DNA from: CAYSBK01 sp964429265
GTDB taxonomy: Bacteria; Planctomycetota; Phycisphaerae; Sedimentisphaerales; Anaerobacaceae
Direction: 5' to 3'
Length of the DNA: 17,432 nt
Assembly (NCBI GenBank): GCA_964429265.1
Contig: CAYSBK010000029.1
Span: 1 to 17,432, forward strand
The position numbers and the translations under genes are program-made. Shown here piece after piece: positions 7,979-13,757 of the stretch. The notes under the pieces are model-generated. The model searched no databases. It was not told where the DNA came from and worked only from the letters and a program-made list of their open reading frames with translations. Position 1 is the stretch's first letter; the number at the start of each line of letters is the position of its first letter.

Positions 7979-8958
7979 GAAAGGCTGCAGCACTGGTAAT
8001 CGGCGCCGCCGGCATCCTGCTGTGGCCCGGCTGTCGGTCGGCCCCTTCTGAACGCGTGCGGGACAAGGCAGGCTACCGCTGGCGGCAGACTGATCGGTCG
8101 GTGGCGCTGCTTGATTCAGGGCGTATCGTCTGGCAACTCAACTACCCCAAACAGGGCCAGCCTTACTTCCATCCGCTGGCTGTTGCCGACGGCACGGTAC
8201 TGACCGCCCACAGGCCCGCAGACCATCCCTGGCACAAGGGGCTGTGGTTTTCCTGGAAGTACATCAACGGCCTCAACTACTGGGACCCCGAACAACCGCC
8301 GGGACAGACCAAGGTCACCGACGTCGAGACCCACCTCGCCAAGGATTACTCCGCCCGAATCGAGCTGACCCTTAGCTACCACCGGCCGGGAAGCCCGGCC
8401 GTCCTGACCGAAAGGCGAAACCTTATCATCAGCAAGCCGGACAACGCGGGCTGCTATTACATCGACTGGCTCAGCTTCTTCACCGCCGCCGATACAGACG
8501 TGGTGCTCGACCGCACCCCGATATCAGGCGAGAAAAACGGCAAATCTTACGGCGGCTACGCGGGGCTTTCACTGCGAATGGCGGACCACGCAAGCCGCTG
8601 GCAATTCCTCGGCAGCGAAGGGCCTTTGCCGGCTGAAACCCGCGGCGACAAGGCCCGCTGGGTGGATTTCGGCGGCAAGCTCGGCAACGGCCGGTTCGCC
8701 GGCGTGGCCGTCTTTGACCACCCTGACAATCCCCGCCATCCGGTGAGTTGGTGGCTTTCGTCCTCGATGCCGTATCTCAGCCCGGCGGTACTGTTCCGGG
8801 CGCCGTACACCTTGCGGCAAGGCCGGACCCTGGCGCTGCGTTACCGCGTGTTGGTTCATACCGGCCCATCGGACAAAAAACTGCTCGAAGAAAACTGGAA
8901 GACCTTTGCCGCCTCAGCGACGCAACCCGCACCAGGACCGGCTCGCCGAGCACGTTAG
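7975..8958 (+). CDS. DUF6807 (PmoA-like) family protein, exported
   Basis: A 327-residue protein of the DUF6807 family, historically labelled methane oxygenase PmoA in planctomycete and Bacteroidetes genomes although unrelated to methane oxidation. The family signature is clear: PYFHPLAVADG followed by DHPWHKGLWFSW at 83-94 and NGLNYWDP, then a beta-sandwich-like body. The N-terminus MRKAAALVIGAAGILLWPGC is a signal peptide ending in Cys20, possibly a lipoprotein, though the residues before the Cys (WPG) are not a canonical lipobox. The ATG overlaps the oxidoreductase stop by four bases, so the two are translated together and likely work on the same substrate. In this family the biochemical role is not settled; by context it is a carbohydrate-processing partner. 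Confidence 0.85.
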   Translation: MRKAAALVIGAAGILLWPGCRSAPSERVRDKAGYRWRQTDRSVALLDSGRIVWQLNYPKQGQPYFHPLAVADGTVLTAHRPADHPWHKGLWFSWKYINGLNYWDPEQPPGQTKVTDVETHLAKDYSARIELTLSYHRPGSPAVLTERRNLIISKPDNAGCYYIDWLSFFTAADTDVVLDRTPISGEKNGKSYGGYAGLSLRMADHASRWQFLGSEGPLPAETRGDKARWVDFGGKLGNGRFAGVAVFDHPDNPRHPVSWWLSSSMPYLSPAVLFRAPYTLRQGRTLALRYRVLVHTGPSDKKLLEENWKTFAASATQPAPGPARRAR

Positions 8959-9072
8959 CTTTGCCGGTTTGTTGGCTTGAATAACGACTGGTACGAGATG
9001 TGGCACTGAAAGCCGCTGGCCCCATTAGAAAGCTGCCTACAACCGTGACGGGCACCCCTGGGACATCGCCGG

Positions 9073-9095
9073 GCCTCATTTTCTTGCAATGAGGC
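9073..9095. other. Perfect 8-bp hairpin overlapping a promoter
   Basis: GCCTCATT (9073-9080) and AATGAGGC (9088-9095) form a perfect inverted repeat with a 7-base loop, about 115 bases after the DUF6807 gene. It has no T tract. Its right arm shares AA with the TTGCAA -35 box of the next promoter, so it may be the end structure of the carbohydrate transcript, an operator, or both. The bases from 8959 to 9072 show nothing else I can identify. Confidence 0.4.
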
Positions 9096-9112
9096 TGTAC
9101 CCGATATAGTAT
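9084..9112 (+). promoter_or_regulatory. Promoter for the small RNA candidate and tRNA-Ser
   Basis: TTGCAA (9084-9089) and TAGTAT (9107-9112) are 17 bases apart; an overlapping TATAGT at 9105-9110 is an alternative -10. Either predicts a transcript start near 9117-9120, exactly where the paired end of the structured region begins. The -35 is the same hexamer as at 548-553. Confidence 0.55.
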
Positions 9113-9116
9113 ACGG

Positions 9117-9238
9117 GCAGATGCCGGTTGCCAGCGGCTTCGCAAGGGCTGATTGCGTGGAAGGGCCGTGCCATAAACGAGGTTACGGAACGCCTCGGGA
9201 CGGCACGGGCTGGCGAAGCTGCCGGTTAAGCAATCTGC
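9117..9238 (+). ncRNA. Candidate structured small RNA, about 120 nt, unidentified
   Basis: A run of nested inverted repeats forms a rod whose two ends pair: GCAGAT 9117-9122 with 9233-9238, CCGG 9124-9127 with 9222-9225, GCTTCGC 9137-9143 with 9213-9219, CCGTGCC 9166-9172 with 9202-9208, and CGAGG 9178-9182 with CCTCG 9193-9197. A 22-base bulge (9144-9165) faces only four bases on the other side. An alternative pairing, GATTGC 9151-9156 with GCAATC 9230-9235, would cross the rod as a pseudoknot. The predicted transcription start falls on the closing stem. It lies 25 bases before tRNA-Ser and may be co-transcribed. A small SRP RNA was considered because of the rod shape and neighbouring tRNA-Ser, but the conserved SRP apical motif is absent. 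No known family was recognised. Confidence 0.45.
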
Positions 9239-9263
9239 ACATCAGGTTGTAGTGTAGTAACCT

Positions 9264-9348
9264 GGAGAGGTGTCGGAGTGGCTTATCGAGCCGGTTTCGA
9301 AAACCGGTGTGCCGAAAGGCACCGCGGGTTCGAATCCCGCCCTCTCCG
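9264..9348 (+). tRNA. tRNA-Ser (anticodon CGA)
   Basis: A class II tRNA. Acceptor GGAGAGG (9264-9270) pairs with CCTCTCC (9341-9347), with discriminator G9348. The anticodon stem CCGGT/ACCGG encloses loop TTCGAAA at 9296-9302, giving anticodon CGA (9298-9300), which reads UCG serine codons. The long variable arm is built from GTGCC and GGCAC, and the T arm has GCGGG-TTCGAAT-CCCGC. The CCA end is not encoded. It probably shares the promoter at 9084-9112. Confidence 0.95.
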
Positions 9349-9353
9349 TTATT

Positions 9354-9620
9354 CTTACAGAGCTGGTCTAATGGCGTTAGGCTCAGGCAGCATTTTTCCC
9401 GCTGATTCTATCCTGGTGTGAAGTATGAGCGTAGCTCTCCGCATCCATACACAGGTATCGCCTGTCGGTTTCCAGTTCTTCGCTGAGCTTCGTCAGAACG
9501 GCACCGACCAATCGCAGTAACGACGCCTGGCTCGGAAACAACCCTGCCAGCCTTGTCCCTGACCTTCGACCCCTGTCTTCACTTGGCGCCCGGGCCATCG
9601 CCGTAAATCCGACTTACAGA
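9354..9620 (-). mobile_element. Decayed IS256-type element with flanking 8-bp direct repeats
   Basis: CTTACAGA occurs at 9354-9361 and again at 9613-9620, bracketing 251 bases that contain the IS256-type transposase fragment. IS256-family elements make target duplications of 8-9 bases, so the repeats could be the scar of one insertion that later lost most of its inside. The inner ends (GCTGGTCTAATGGCG on the left, TCGGATTTACGGCG read inward from the right) are only loosely similar and make poor terminal repeats. It starts six bases after tRNA-Ser. The boundaries are an inference. Confidence 0.45.
9383..9598 (-). pseudogene. IS256-family transposase, C-terminal fragment
   Basis: On the minus strand, RLAGLFPSQASLLRLVGAVL followed by LSEELETDRRYLCMD matches the extreme C-terminus of IS256-family transposases (typically LFPxxxSLLRLV and a final E-E-W/L-x-T-x-RRYL). 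Only about 50 residues are recognisable; the N-terminal DNA-binding part and all DDE catalytic residues are gone, and the sequence before RLAGLF is unrelated. The frame is closed upstream by a stop at 9614-9616. It cannot be a working transposase. Confidence 0.75.
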
Positions 9621-9764
9621 AACCATGCTACACCAACTCCTTATCCGCAGGACGTTACGGCCCGGCCGCGCCTGCGCGGCACACAGGAGGTCAGAGGCTC
9701 AGGTTCTGTGTCGTCCACTTTTTCAGACCCTCAGCAGCTCGGATCGGGCCGCCGACAGGGGTTC
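9621..9764. other. Non-coding stretch before the first methyltransferase-like gene
   Basis: No credible gene is seen here. A compact hairpin, GCCGCG (9665-9670) and CGCGGC (9675-9680) around CCTG, stands alone without a T tract. A frame open from 9708 into the next gene exists, but the promoter at 9765-9793 lies inside it, so it is taken as untranslated. Confidence 0.4.
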
Positions 9765-9793
9765 TTGTCGAACGGCGTCGATTGGAATACAAT
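9765..9793 (+). promoter_or_regulatory. Promoter of the first methyltransferase-like gene
   Basis: TTGTCG (9765-9770) and TACAAT (9788-9793) are 17 bases apart, giving a leader of about 65 bases. The -35 region lies in GGTTCTTGTCGA, nearly identical to GGTTCTTGTTGA in front of the paralogue, so the promoter seems to have been duplicated with the gene. Confidence 0.6.
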
Positions 9794-9863
9794 AGCCGCT
9801 GGTCGTGTGGCAGTCCGCCGCATGCAAACAGGGCCGGCGGCAACGCTCGTAAGGAACGGAATG

Positions 9864-10721
9864 ATGAAAAAACGATTAAAGATCAATCTCAGTGTTCTGC
9901 GTCCCCTTATCCTGGGCATGGTGGCGGGGGCGGCGGCAACAACCTGCGCTTTCCTTCTCCACCCCCGCCTGCTGGCGAAGGTCGTTCTATCGAGAAAAGT
10001 CCGGCAGATGCAAACCTCGCCGAAGCGAATCACGCAGGAGGAATGGCTTCGCCGGGACTTCCGTAAGATGCCGTGCCGCTGGTGTTATATGAAAATAGAT
10101 GCAAACGGCTGGTCCGTGACCCCCATTAATAATCTGTTACAGCTAAAGGAACGCATAAATACCGGCGAGCGGGAACTGGTTATTCCCGTATTTCCGACCG
10201 TTTACGAGCCGAACCCGGCCGACACGCTTTATTACAATACAGTCCTCCACAGCGACATCAAGCCCGGCGACAAGGTTCTGGTCGTCGGTGCGGGCTCCGG
10301 CAGCGACGCCTGGGTGGCGTGGCTGAAATCAAAAAGTCCGATCTACGTTATAGAAATAAACCCGATGGCCGTGGCAAACATCGAAACCACAGCCCGCCTG
10401 GGAAACTTCCCCGTCAAAACGCTGGTAGGAGACATCAGAAACGTTGCTCTGCCAGAGGATTTCAACAATTTCGACTTTGTGCTCTGGGACATGCCTTATC
10501 TGCTGGAAGACCCGACCATTGAGGAGTGGGATTTTCACGACGGCGACGACGGGAGTATTTTGAAAGGCTTCCTGTCGAGGTTACCGAGCCTGTTGAAAAA
10601 AGACGGCCGGGTCATCATTATGAACACCGAAGCCGCACGCCCGTACATCAACTTCCCCAACCTGACCATAGAGGGAACCGGCGGCATACTTGTGTACATT
10701 TTTTCAAATAAGCCCGGCTGA
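9864..10721 (+). CDS. Membrane-anchored class I SAM-methyltransferase-like protein (paralogue 1)
   Basis: A 285-residue protein with a Rossmann methyltransferase core: motif I VLVVGAGSGSD (138-148), an acidic strand end YVIEINP (161-167), GD at 189-190, and FDFVLWDMPYL around 203-213, where DMPY resembles motif IV (D/N-P-P-Y) of N-methyltransferases. Residues 1-35 have a basic start (MKKRLK) and one hydrophobic segment (LRPLILGMVAGAAATTCAFLL), so the protein looks membrane-anchored. Ahead of the core is a conserved block with CRWCYMKIDANGWSV (71-85), a CxxC pair kept in the paralogue. Start 9864 is chosen because AAGGA lies eight bases upstream and the promoter lies inside any longer frame; ATG 9861 is equally possible. 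The paralogue follows 129 bases downstream. No specific substrate is known; a spermidine-synthase-like fold or a non-methylating role is possible. Confidence 0.75.
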   Translation: MKKRLKINLSVLRPLILGMVAGAAATTCAFLLHPRLLAKVVLSRKVRQMQTSPKRITQEEWLRRDFRKMPCRWCYMKIDANGWSVTPINNLLQLKERINTGERELVIPVFPTVYEPNPADTLYYNTVLHSDIKPGDKVLVVGAGSGSDAWVAWLKSKSPIYVIEINPMAVANIETTARLGNFPVKTLVGDIRNVALPEDFNNFDFVLWDMPYLLEDPTIEEWDFHDGDDGSILKGFLSRLPSLLKKDGRVIIMNTEAARPYINFPNLTIEGTGGILVYIFSNKPG

Positions 10722-10758
10722 TGCCACGGCACGGCGCCGGATGCCGCGCTGAAGGTTC

Positions 10759-10787
10759 TTGTTGAGCACCAGACGGAACCATATAAT
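10759..10787 (+). promoter_or_regulatory. Promoter of the second methyltransferase-like gene
   Basis: TTGTTG (10759-10764) and a perfect TATAAT (10782-10787) are 17 bases apart. A start near 10794 leaves a leader of about 57 bases before the ATG at 10851, similar to the upstream paralogue. Confidence 0.65.
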
Positions 10788-10850
10788 AACGCCCGGCTGT
10801 ACGGCGCTGGGGCCGGTGCGCTGACAGTGGTGCTGTTAAGGAGCCGAATA

Positions 10851-11783
10851 ATGAAGCGACCAAGAGTCGGTATTGGCGTCCGTGACGCTATTGCCCGGGA
10901 AATCATCGCCGCCGCAGCGGCGACAATCTTTGCCTTGTTGGCCGGTTCTTGTGCCCCGGCCGCGACCTGTCCATCACAGAACTCCAGACGACACACCGTC
11001 GACAAACCACCGATCAACCAGGCCGCGGATCTTCAAACCCACCCTAAGCCTACCCAACCCACCCGGACGGGTGCCGCCGGCGCAGCCGTCGAACAAATCG
11101 ACTGGCTTCTTGACGACCTGCACAACCCGCCGCCCTGCGGCCTGTGCTATATGAAAGTGGATGCCGACGGCTGGTCGGTCGCTTACATCGACGATATGGC
11201 ACAGTTGAAACAGCAATTAGGCTCGGCCGAGAGGGAAATAGTCATTCCTATATTCCCGACGGTTTTTATGCCAAGGCAATACGACCAGATGTATTACAAC
11301 GCCATCCTTGAAAGCGACATCAAGCCGGGCGACAAGGTTCTGGTCATCGGTGCCGGCTCGGGCAGCGACGCCTGGGTGGCCTGGCTGAAGTCGCAAGATA
11401 TTGTTTACGTGGTGGAAGTAAACCCCGTAGCGATAGCAAATATCGAAACCACGGCACGGCTGGGGAACTTCCCCGTCAGGGCAATATTGGGCGATATCCG
11501 AAGCGTCAAGCTGCCACCGGACTTCAACAATTTTGACTTTGTGCTATGGAATATGCCGTACATCGAAGAGGGGGGCAAGATAGAAGTCTCCGATTTTCAC
11601 GACGGTGACAGCGGCGCAATCCTCAGAAGCTTTCTGAAGTTGCTTCCTTCTTTGCTGAAAAAGGACGGACGGGTGATAATCCTCAATACCATCGCCGCAC
11701 AGCAGTTTATCGATTTCCCCGACCTGACCACAAAGCGCACAGGCGAAATAGTATTGTATACGTTCTCCGTCAGTGCCGACTAA
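10851..11783 (+). CDS. Lipoprotein-like class I SAM-methyltransferase-like protein (paralogue 2)
   Basis: A 310-residue paralogue of the gene just upstream. By hand alignment, residues 96-310 match residues 71-285 of the first protein without a gap, with about 139 of 215 identical (65%). It keeps motif I VLVIGAGSGSD (163-173), YVVEVNP, NMPY (234-237, where the paralogue has DMPY) and CGLCYMKVDADGWSV with its CxxC at 96-99. The N-terminus is entirely different: a basic start, an alanine-rich hydrophobic stretch and LLAGSC with Cys34, which looks like a lipobox, then a Pro/Thr-rich linker of about 50 residues. This would place the domain outside the cytoplasm on a lipid anchor. The start is firm, with AAGGAG at 10838-10843 and a seven-base gap. 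An enzyme outside the cytoplasm would lack S-adenosylmethionine, so either the signal is misleading or the fold has another use. Confidence 0.75.
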   Translation: MKRPRVGIGVRDAIAREIIAAAAATIFALLAGSCAPAATCPSQNSRRHTVDKPPINQAADLQTHPKPTQPTRTGAAGAAVEQIDWLLDDLHNPPPCGLCYMKVDADGWSVAYIDDMAQLKQQLGSAEREIVIPIFPTVFMPRQYDQMYYNAILESDIKPGDKVLVIGAGSGSDAWVAWLKSQDIVYVVEVNPVAIANIETTARLGNFPVRAILGDIRSVKLPPDFNNFDFVLWNMPYIEEGGKIEVSDFHDGDSGAILRSFLKLLPSLLKKDGRVIILNTIAAQQFIDFPDLTTKRTGEIVLYTFSVSAD

Positions 11784-11966
11784 AGCTTCATCGCTCAAAT
11801 AGTCTGGATTCGACCAGAACCTGCGTAGTTATGTACCTCTCCGCAGAGCAGTAACGGAAATTATGCCGCAGCAGTTGTGGTCCTGGAAATAGGCGATTCC
11901 ACCGGCCGGGTGGGTTTCTGTGTCGGTTCGTGCTTCGCGGACGGTCGGCACATACCGTATGGCTGC
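11784..11966. other. Gap between the methyltransferase-like gene and the WYL stub
   Basis: A short hairpin, TCTGG (11803-11807) with CCAGA (11814-11818), lies 20 bases after the upstream stop codon and has no T tract. Nothing else is recognisable in either strand. Confidence 0.35.
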
Positions 11967-12308
11967 TCAGAGGTGTCCGTTGAGCCTGATAATATTTTCG
12001 GCGGCCTCGACGATTCTTTTCCGAAGCGCCTTCGGCGCCAGCACCTCCACTTGGTCCCCGTAGCCAAGAACCCACCAAAAGATTTCTCCGAGTCCGTCGA
12101 CGCGGAACTCCACCGTCGCCGACCCGTCGCTGTGCTGGGTCACCTTTTGCGTGTCGTGCCAGTGAACCTCGGCCACATTTTGGGCAACCTTCGGCAGAAA
12201 CCGCAGCTTGATGTCGTACAGTTTCCCTTCGGGTATGAGCCACCACGCCCGGCCGAGCCTTCGCCGTGTCGCATTATATCCCCATCGAACCTGGCTGCAA
12301 ATGCCAAT
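11967..12308 (-). pseudogene. WYL-domain transcriptional regulator, C-terminal stub
   Basis: The minus-strand frame between a stop at 12309-12311 and the stop at 11967 encodes 113 residues ending like the WYL/WCX part of YafY/PafBC-type regulators: AWWLIPEG, KLRFLPKVAQNVAEVHWH, DGSATVEFRVDGLGEIFWWV, LGYGDQVEVLAPKALR and a final helix. WYL proteins bind DNA with an N-terminal HTH and sense ligands, often nucleic acid or nucleotides, with the WYL fold. Here the HTH and most of the WYL core are missing and no credible start exists except an internal GTG at 12176, which would yield 69 residues of the C-terminal piece alone. It is therefore a relic. The 5' break lies just upstream of the enolase promoter, suggesting a deletion at that point. 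Confidence 0.75.
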
Positions 12309-12323
12309 CTACTCAGTGTGTGG

Positions 12324-12352
12324 TTGACGCTGCGGAGAACCTACGGTAAGCT
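12324..12352 (+). promoter_or_regulatory. Possible enolase promoter
   Basis: TTGACG (12324-12329) and TAAGCT (12347-12352) are 17 bases apart, about 60 bases before the enolase ATG. The -35 is strong and the -10 only partial. Confidence 0.4.
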
Positions 12353-12414
12353 TGTGCGCTTGCCGGTCCGGCCGGCGAACGATTCTGCAACATACGATTG
12401 AAAGGGCTGTTGCG

Positions 12415-13704
12415 ATGTACACGACCATTGTTGATGTCAAGGCAAGAGAGATACTGGACTCCCGTGGAAACCCGACGGTTGAGGTCGATGTCTTGCTCGA
12501 CGACGGCTCCTTCGGCCGGGCTGCCGTACCCAGCGGCGCCAGCACCGGCGCACACGAGGCCGTCGAACTGCGCGACAAAAAGGCAAAACGCTACCTCGGC
12601 AGAGGTGTTGCGGCCGCTGTGAAAAACGTCAACGAGATTATCGCTGCCGAGGTGCTCGGTATGGACGCCCGCGAACAGCAGGCCGTCGACGAATTGCTCA
12701 TCGAGCTTGACGGCACGCCCAACAAGGCGAAGCTGGGTGCCAACGCCATACTGGGCGTTTCACTGGCCGTGGCCAAGGCTGCAGCCGAAGCCGCCTGTCT
12801 GCCTTTGTACTGCTACCTCGGCGGCTGCAATGCAAACCTGCTGCCGGTACCAATGATGAACGTCCTCAACGGCGGCAAACACGCCGACAACAACGTTGAC
12901 TTCCAGGAGTTTATGATAATGCCCGTCGGTGCAAAGGATTTTCCCCAAGCCCTGCAGATGGGCGCCGAGGTCTTTCACACCCTCAAGACGGTCCTGGCGA
13001 AAAAGGGGTACGCCACCTCGGTGGGCGACGAGGGTGGTTTCGCCCCGAGCCTCGACAGCAATGAGCAGGCCCTGGAAGTCCTTATGGCCGCAATAAAGCA
13101 GGCCGGCTACAAACCGGGCAAGGATGTTGCGATCGCCCTGGACCCCGCTGCCAGCGAAATGTACGACGCACGCACGAAAAAGTACAGGTTCTTCAAGTCC
13201 GACCCGAAAAAGAAACTTTCGTCGGCCCAGATGGTCGAACACTGGTCCAAATGGGTCGAAAAATACCCTATAATCTCCATTGAAGACGGCCTGGCAGAGG
13301 ATGACTGGGCCGGCTGGGAAAAACTCGCCGAGAAGCTCGGCGACACCATCCAGTTGGTCGGCGACGACCTGTTCGTAACCAACACCACCCGTCTGGCAAA
13401 GGGAATAAAACTCGGCTGCGCAAACTCCATATTGATAAAGCTCAACCAGATAGGAACCCTGACCGAGACGTTCGAGGCCATAAATATGGCCAAGAGGGCC
13501 GGCTGGACCGCCGTCATCAGCCACCGAAGCGGCGAAACCGAGGATACCACCATAGCCGACCTGGCGGTGGCCGCCGGCGTCGGGCAGATAAAGACCGGCT
13601 CGCTGTGCCGCACCGACCGGATATGCAAGTACAACCAGCTGCTGAGGATTCACGAACAGCTCGGACAGGCCGCACGGTACGCCGGCTTTATGTTCCGGCA
13701 ATAA
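12415..13704 (+). CDS. eno: Enolase (phosphopyruvate hydratase)
   Basis: A cytoplasmic glycolytic enzyme converting 2-phosphoglycerate to phosphoenolpyruvate with Mg2+. Its length, 429 aa, is standard and every key position is visible: EILDSRGNPTVEV at the N-terminus, the mobile loop SGASTG at 40-45, GDEGGFAP with Glu206, metal ligands Asp243 (ALDPAAS), Glu290 (SIEDG) and Asp317 (GDDLF), catalytic Lys342 (IKLNQIG), SHRSGET with His370, and Lys393 in KTGSLCRTDR. The usual SxRxxR at that last spot reads CRTDR here, a mild variant. ATG 12415 is the start because it gives the canonical N-terminus and AAAGGG lies eight bases upstream. A FtsB/DivIC-like gene follows on the same strand after 53 bases, the order also seen as eno-ftsB in many bacteria. 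Confidence 0.98.
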   Translation: MYTTIVDVKAREILDSRGNPTVEVDVLLDDGSFGRAAVPSGASTGAHEAVELRDKKAKRYLGRGVAAAVKNVNEIIAAEVLGMDAREQQAVDELLIELDGTPNKAKLGANAILGVSLAVAKAAAEAACLPLYCYLGGCNANLLPVPMMNVLNGGKHADNNVDFQEFMIMPVGAKDFPQALQMGAEVFHTLKTVLAKKGYATSVGDEGGFAPSLDSNEQALEVLMAAIKQAGYKPGKDVAIALDPAASEMYDARTKKYRFFKSDPKKKLSSAQMVEHWSKWVEKYPIISIEDGLAEDDWAGWEKLAEKLGDTIQLVGDDLFVTNTTRLAKGIKLGCANSILIKLNQIGTLTETFEAINMAKRAGWTAVISHRSGETEDTTIADLAVAAGVGQIKTGSLCRTDRICKYNQLLRIHEQLGQAARYAGFMFRQ

Positions 13705-13757
13705 CGAAATACCAAAAACGTAGGCCGTTTGACGCTTTACTACAACCGGAATCGGCG

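Noticed and set aside
9117..9238. Small SRP RNA (ffs)
   Set aside because: Rod shape and a neighbouring tRNA-Ser suggested it, but the apical part lacks the conserved GGAA-type loop followed by AGCAGC that defines the SRP domain.
9665..9680. Short GC hairpin as a terminator
   Set aside because: It lies far from any gene end and has no T tract.
9708..9863. N-terminal extension of the first methyltransferase-like protein
   Set aside because: The region contains the promoter TTGTCG-N17-TACAAT, has no similarity to the paralogue's protein, and a good ribosome binding site stands just before 9861/9864.
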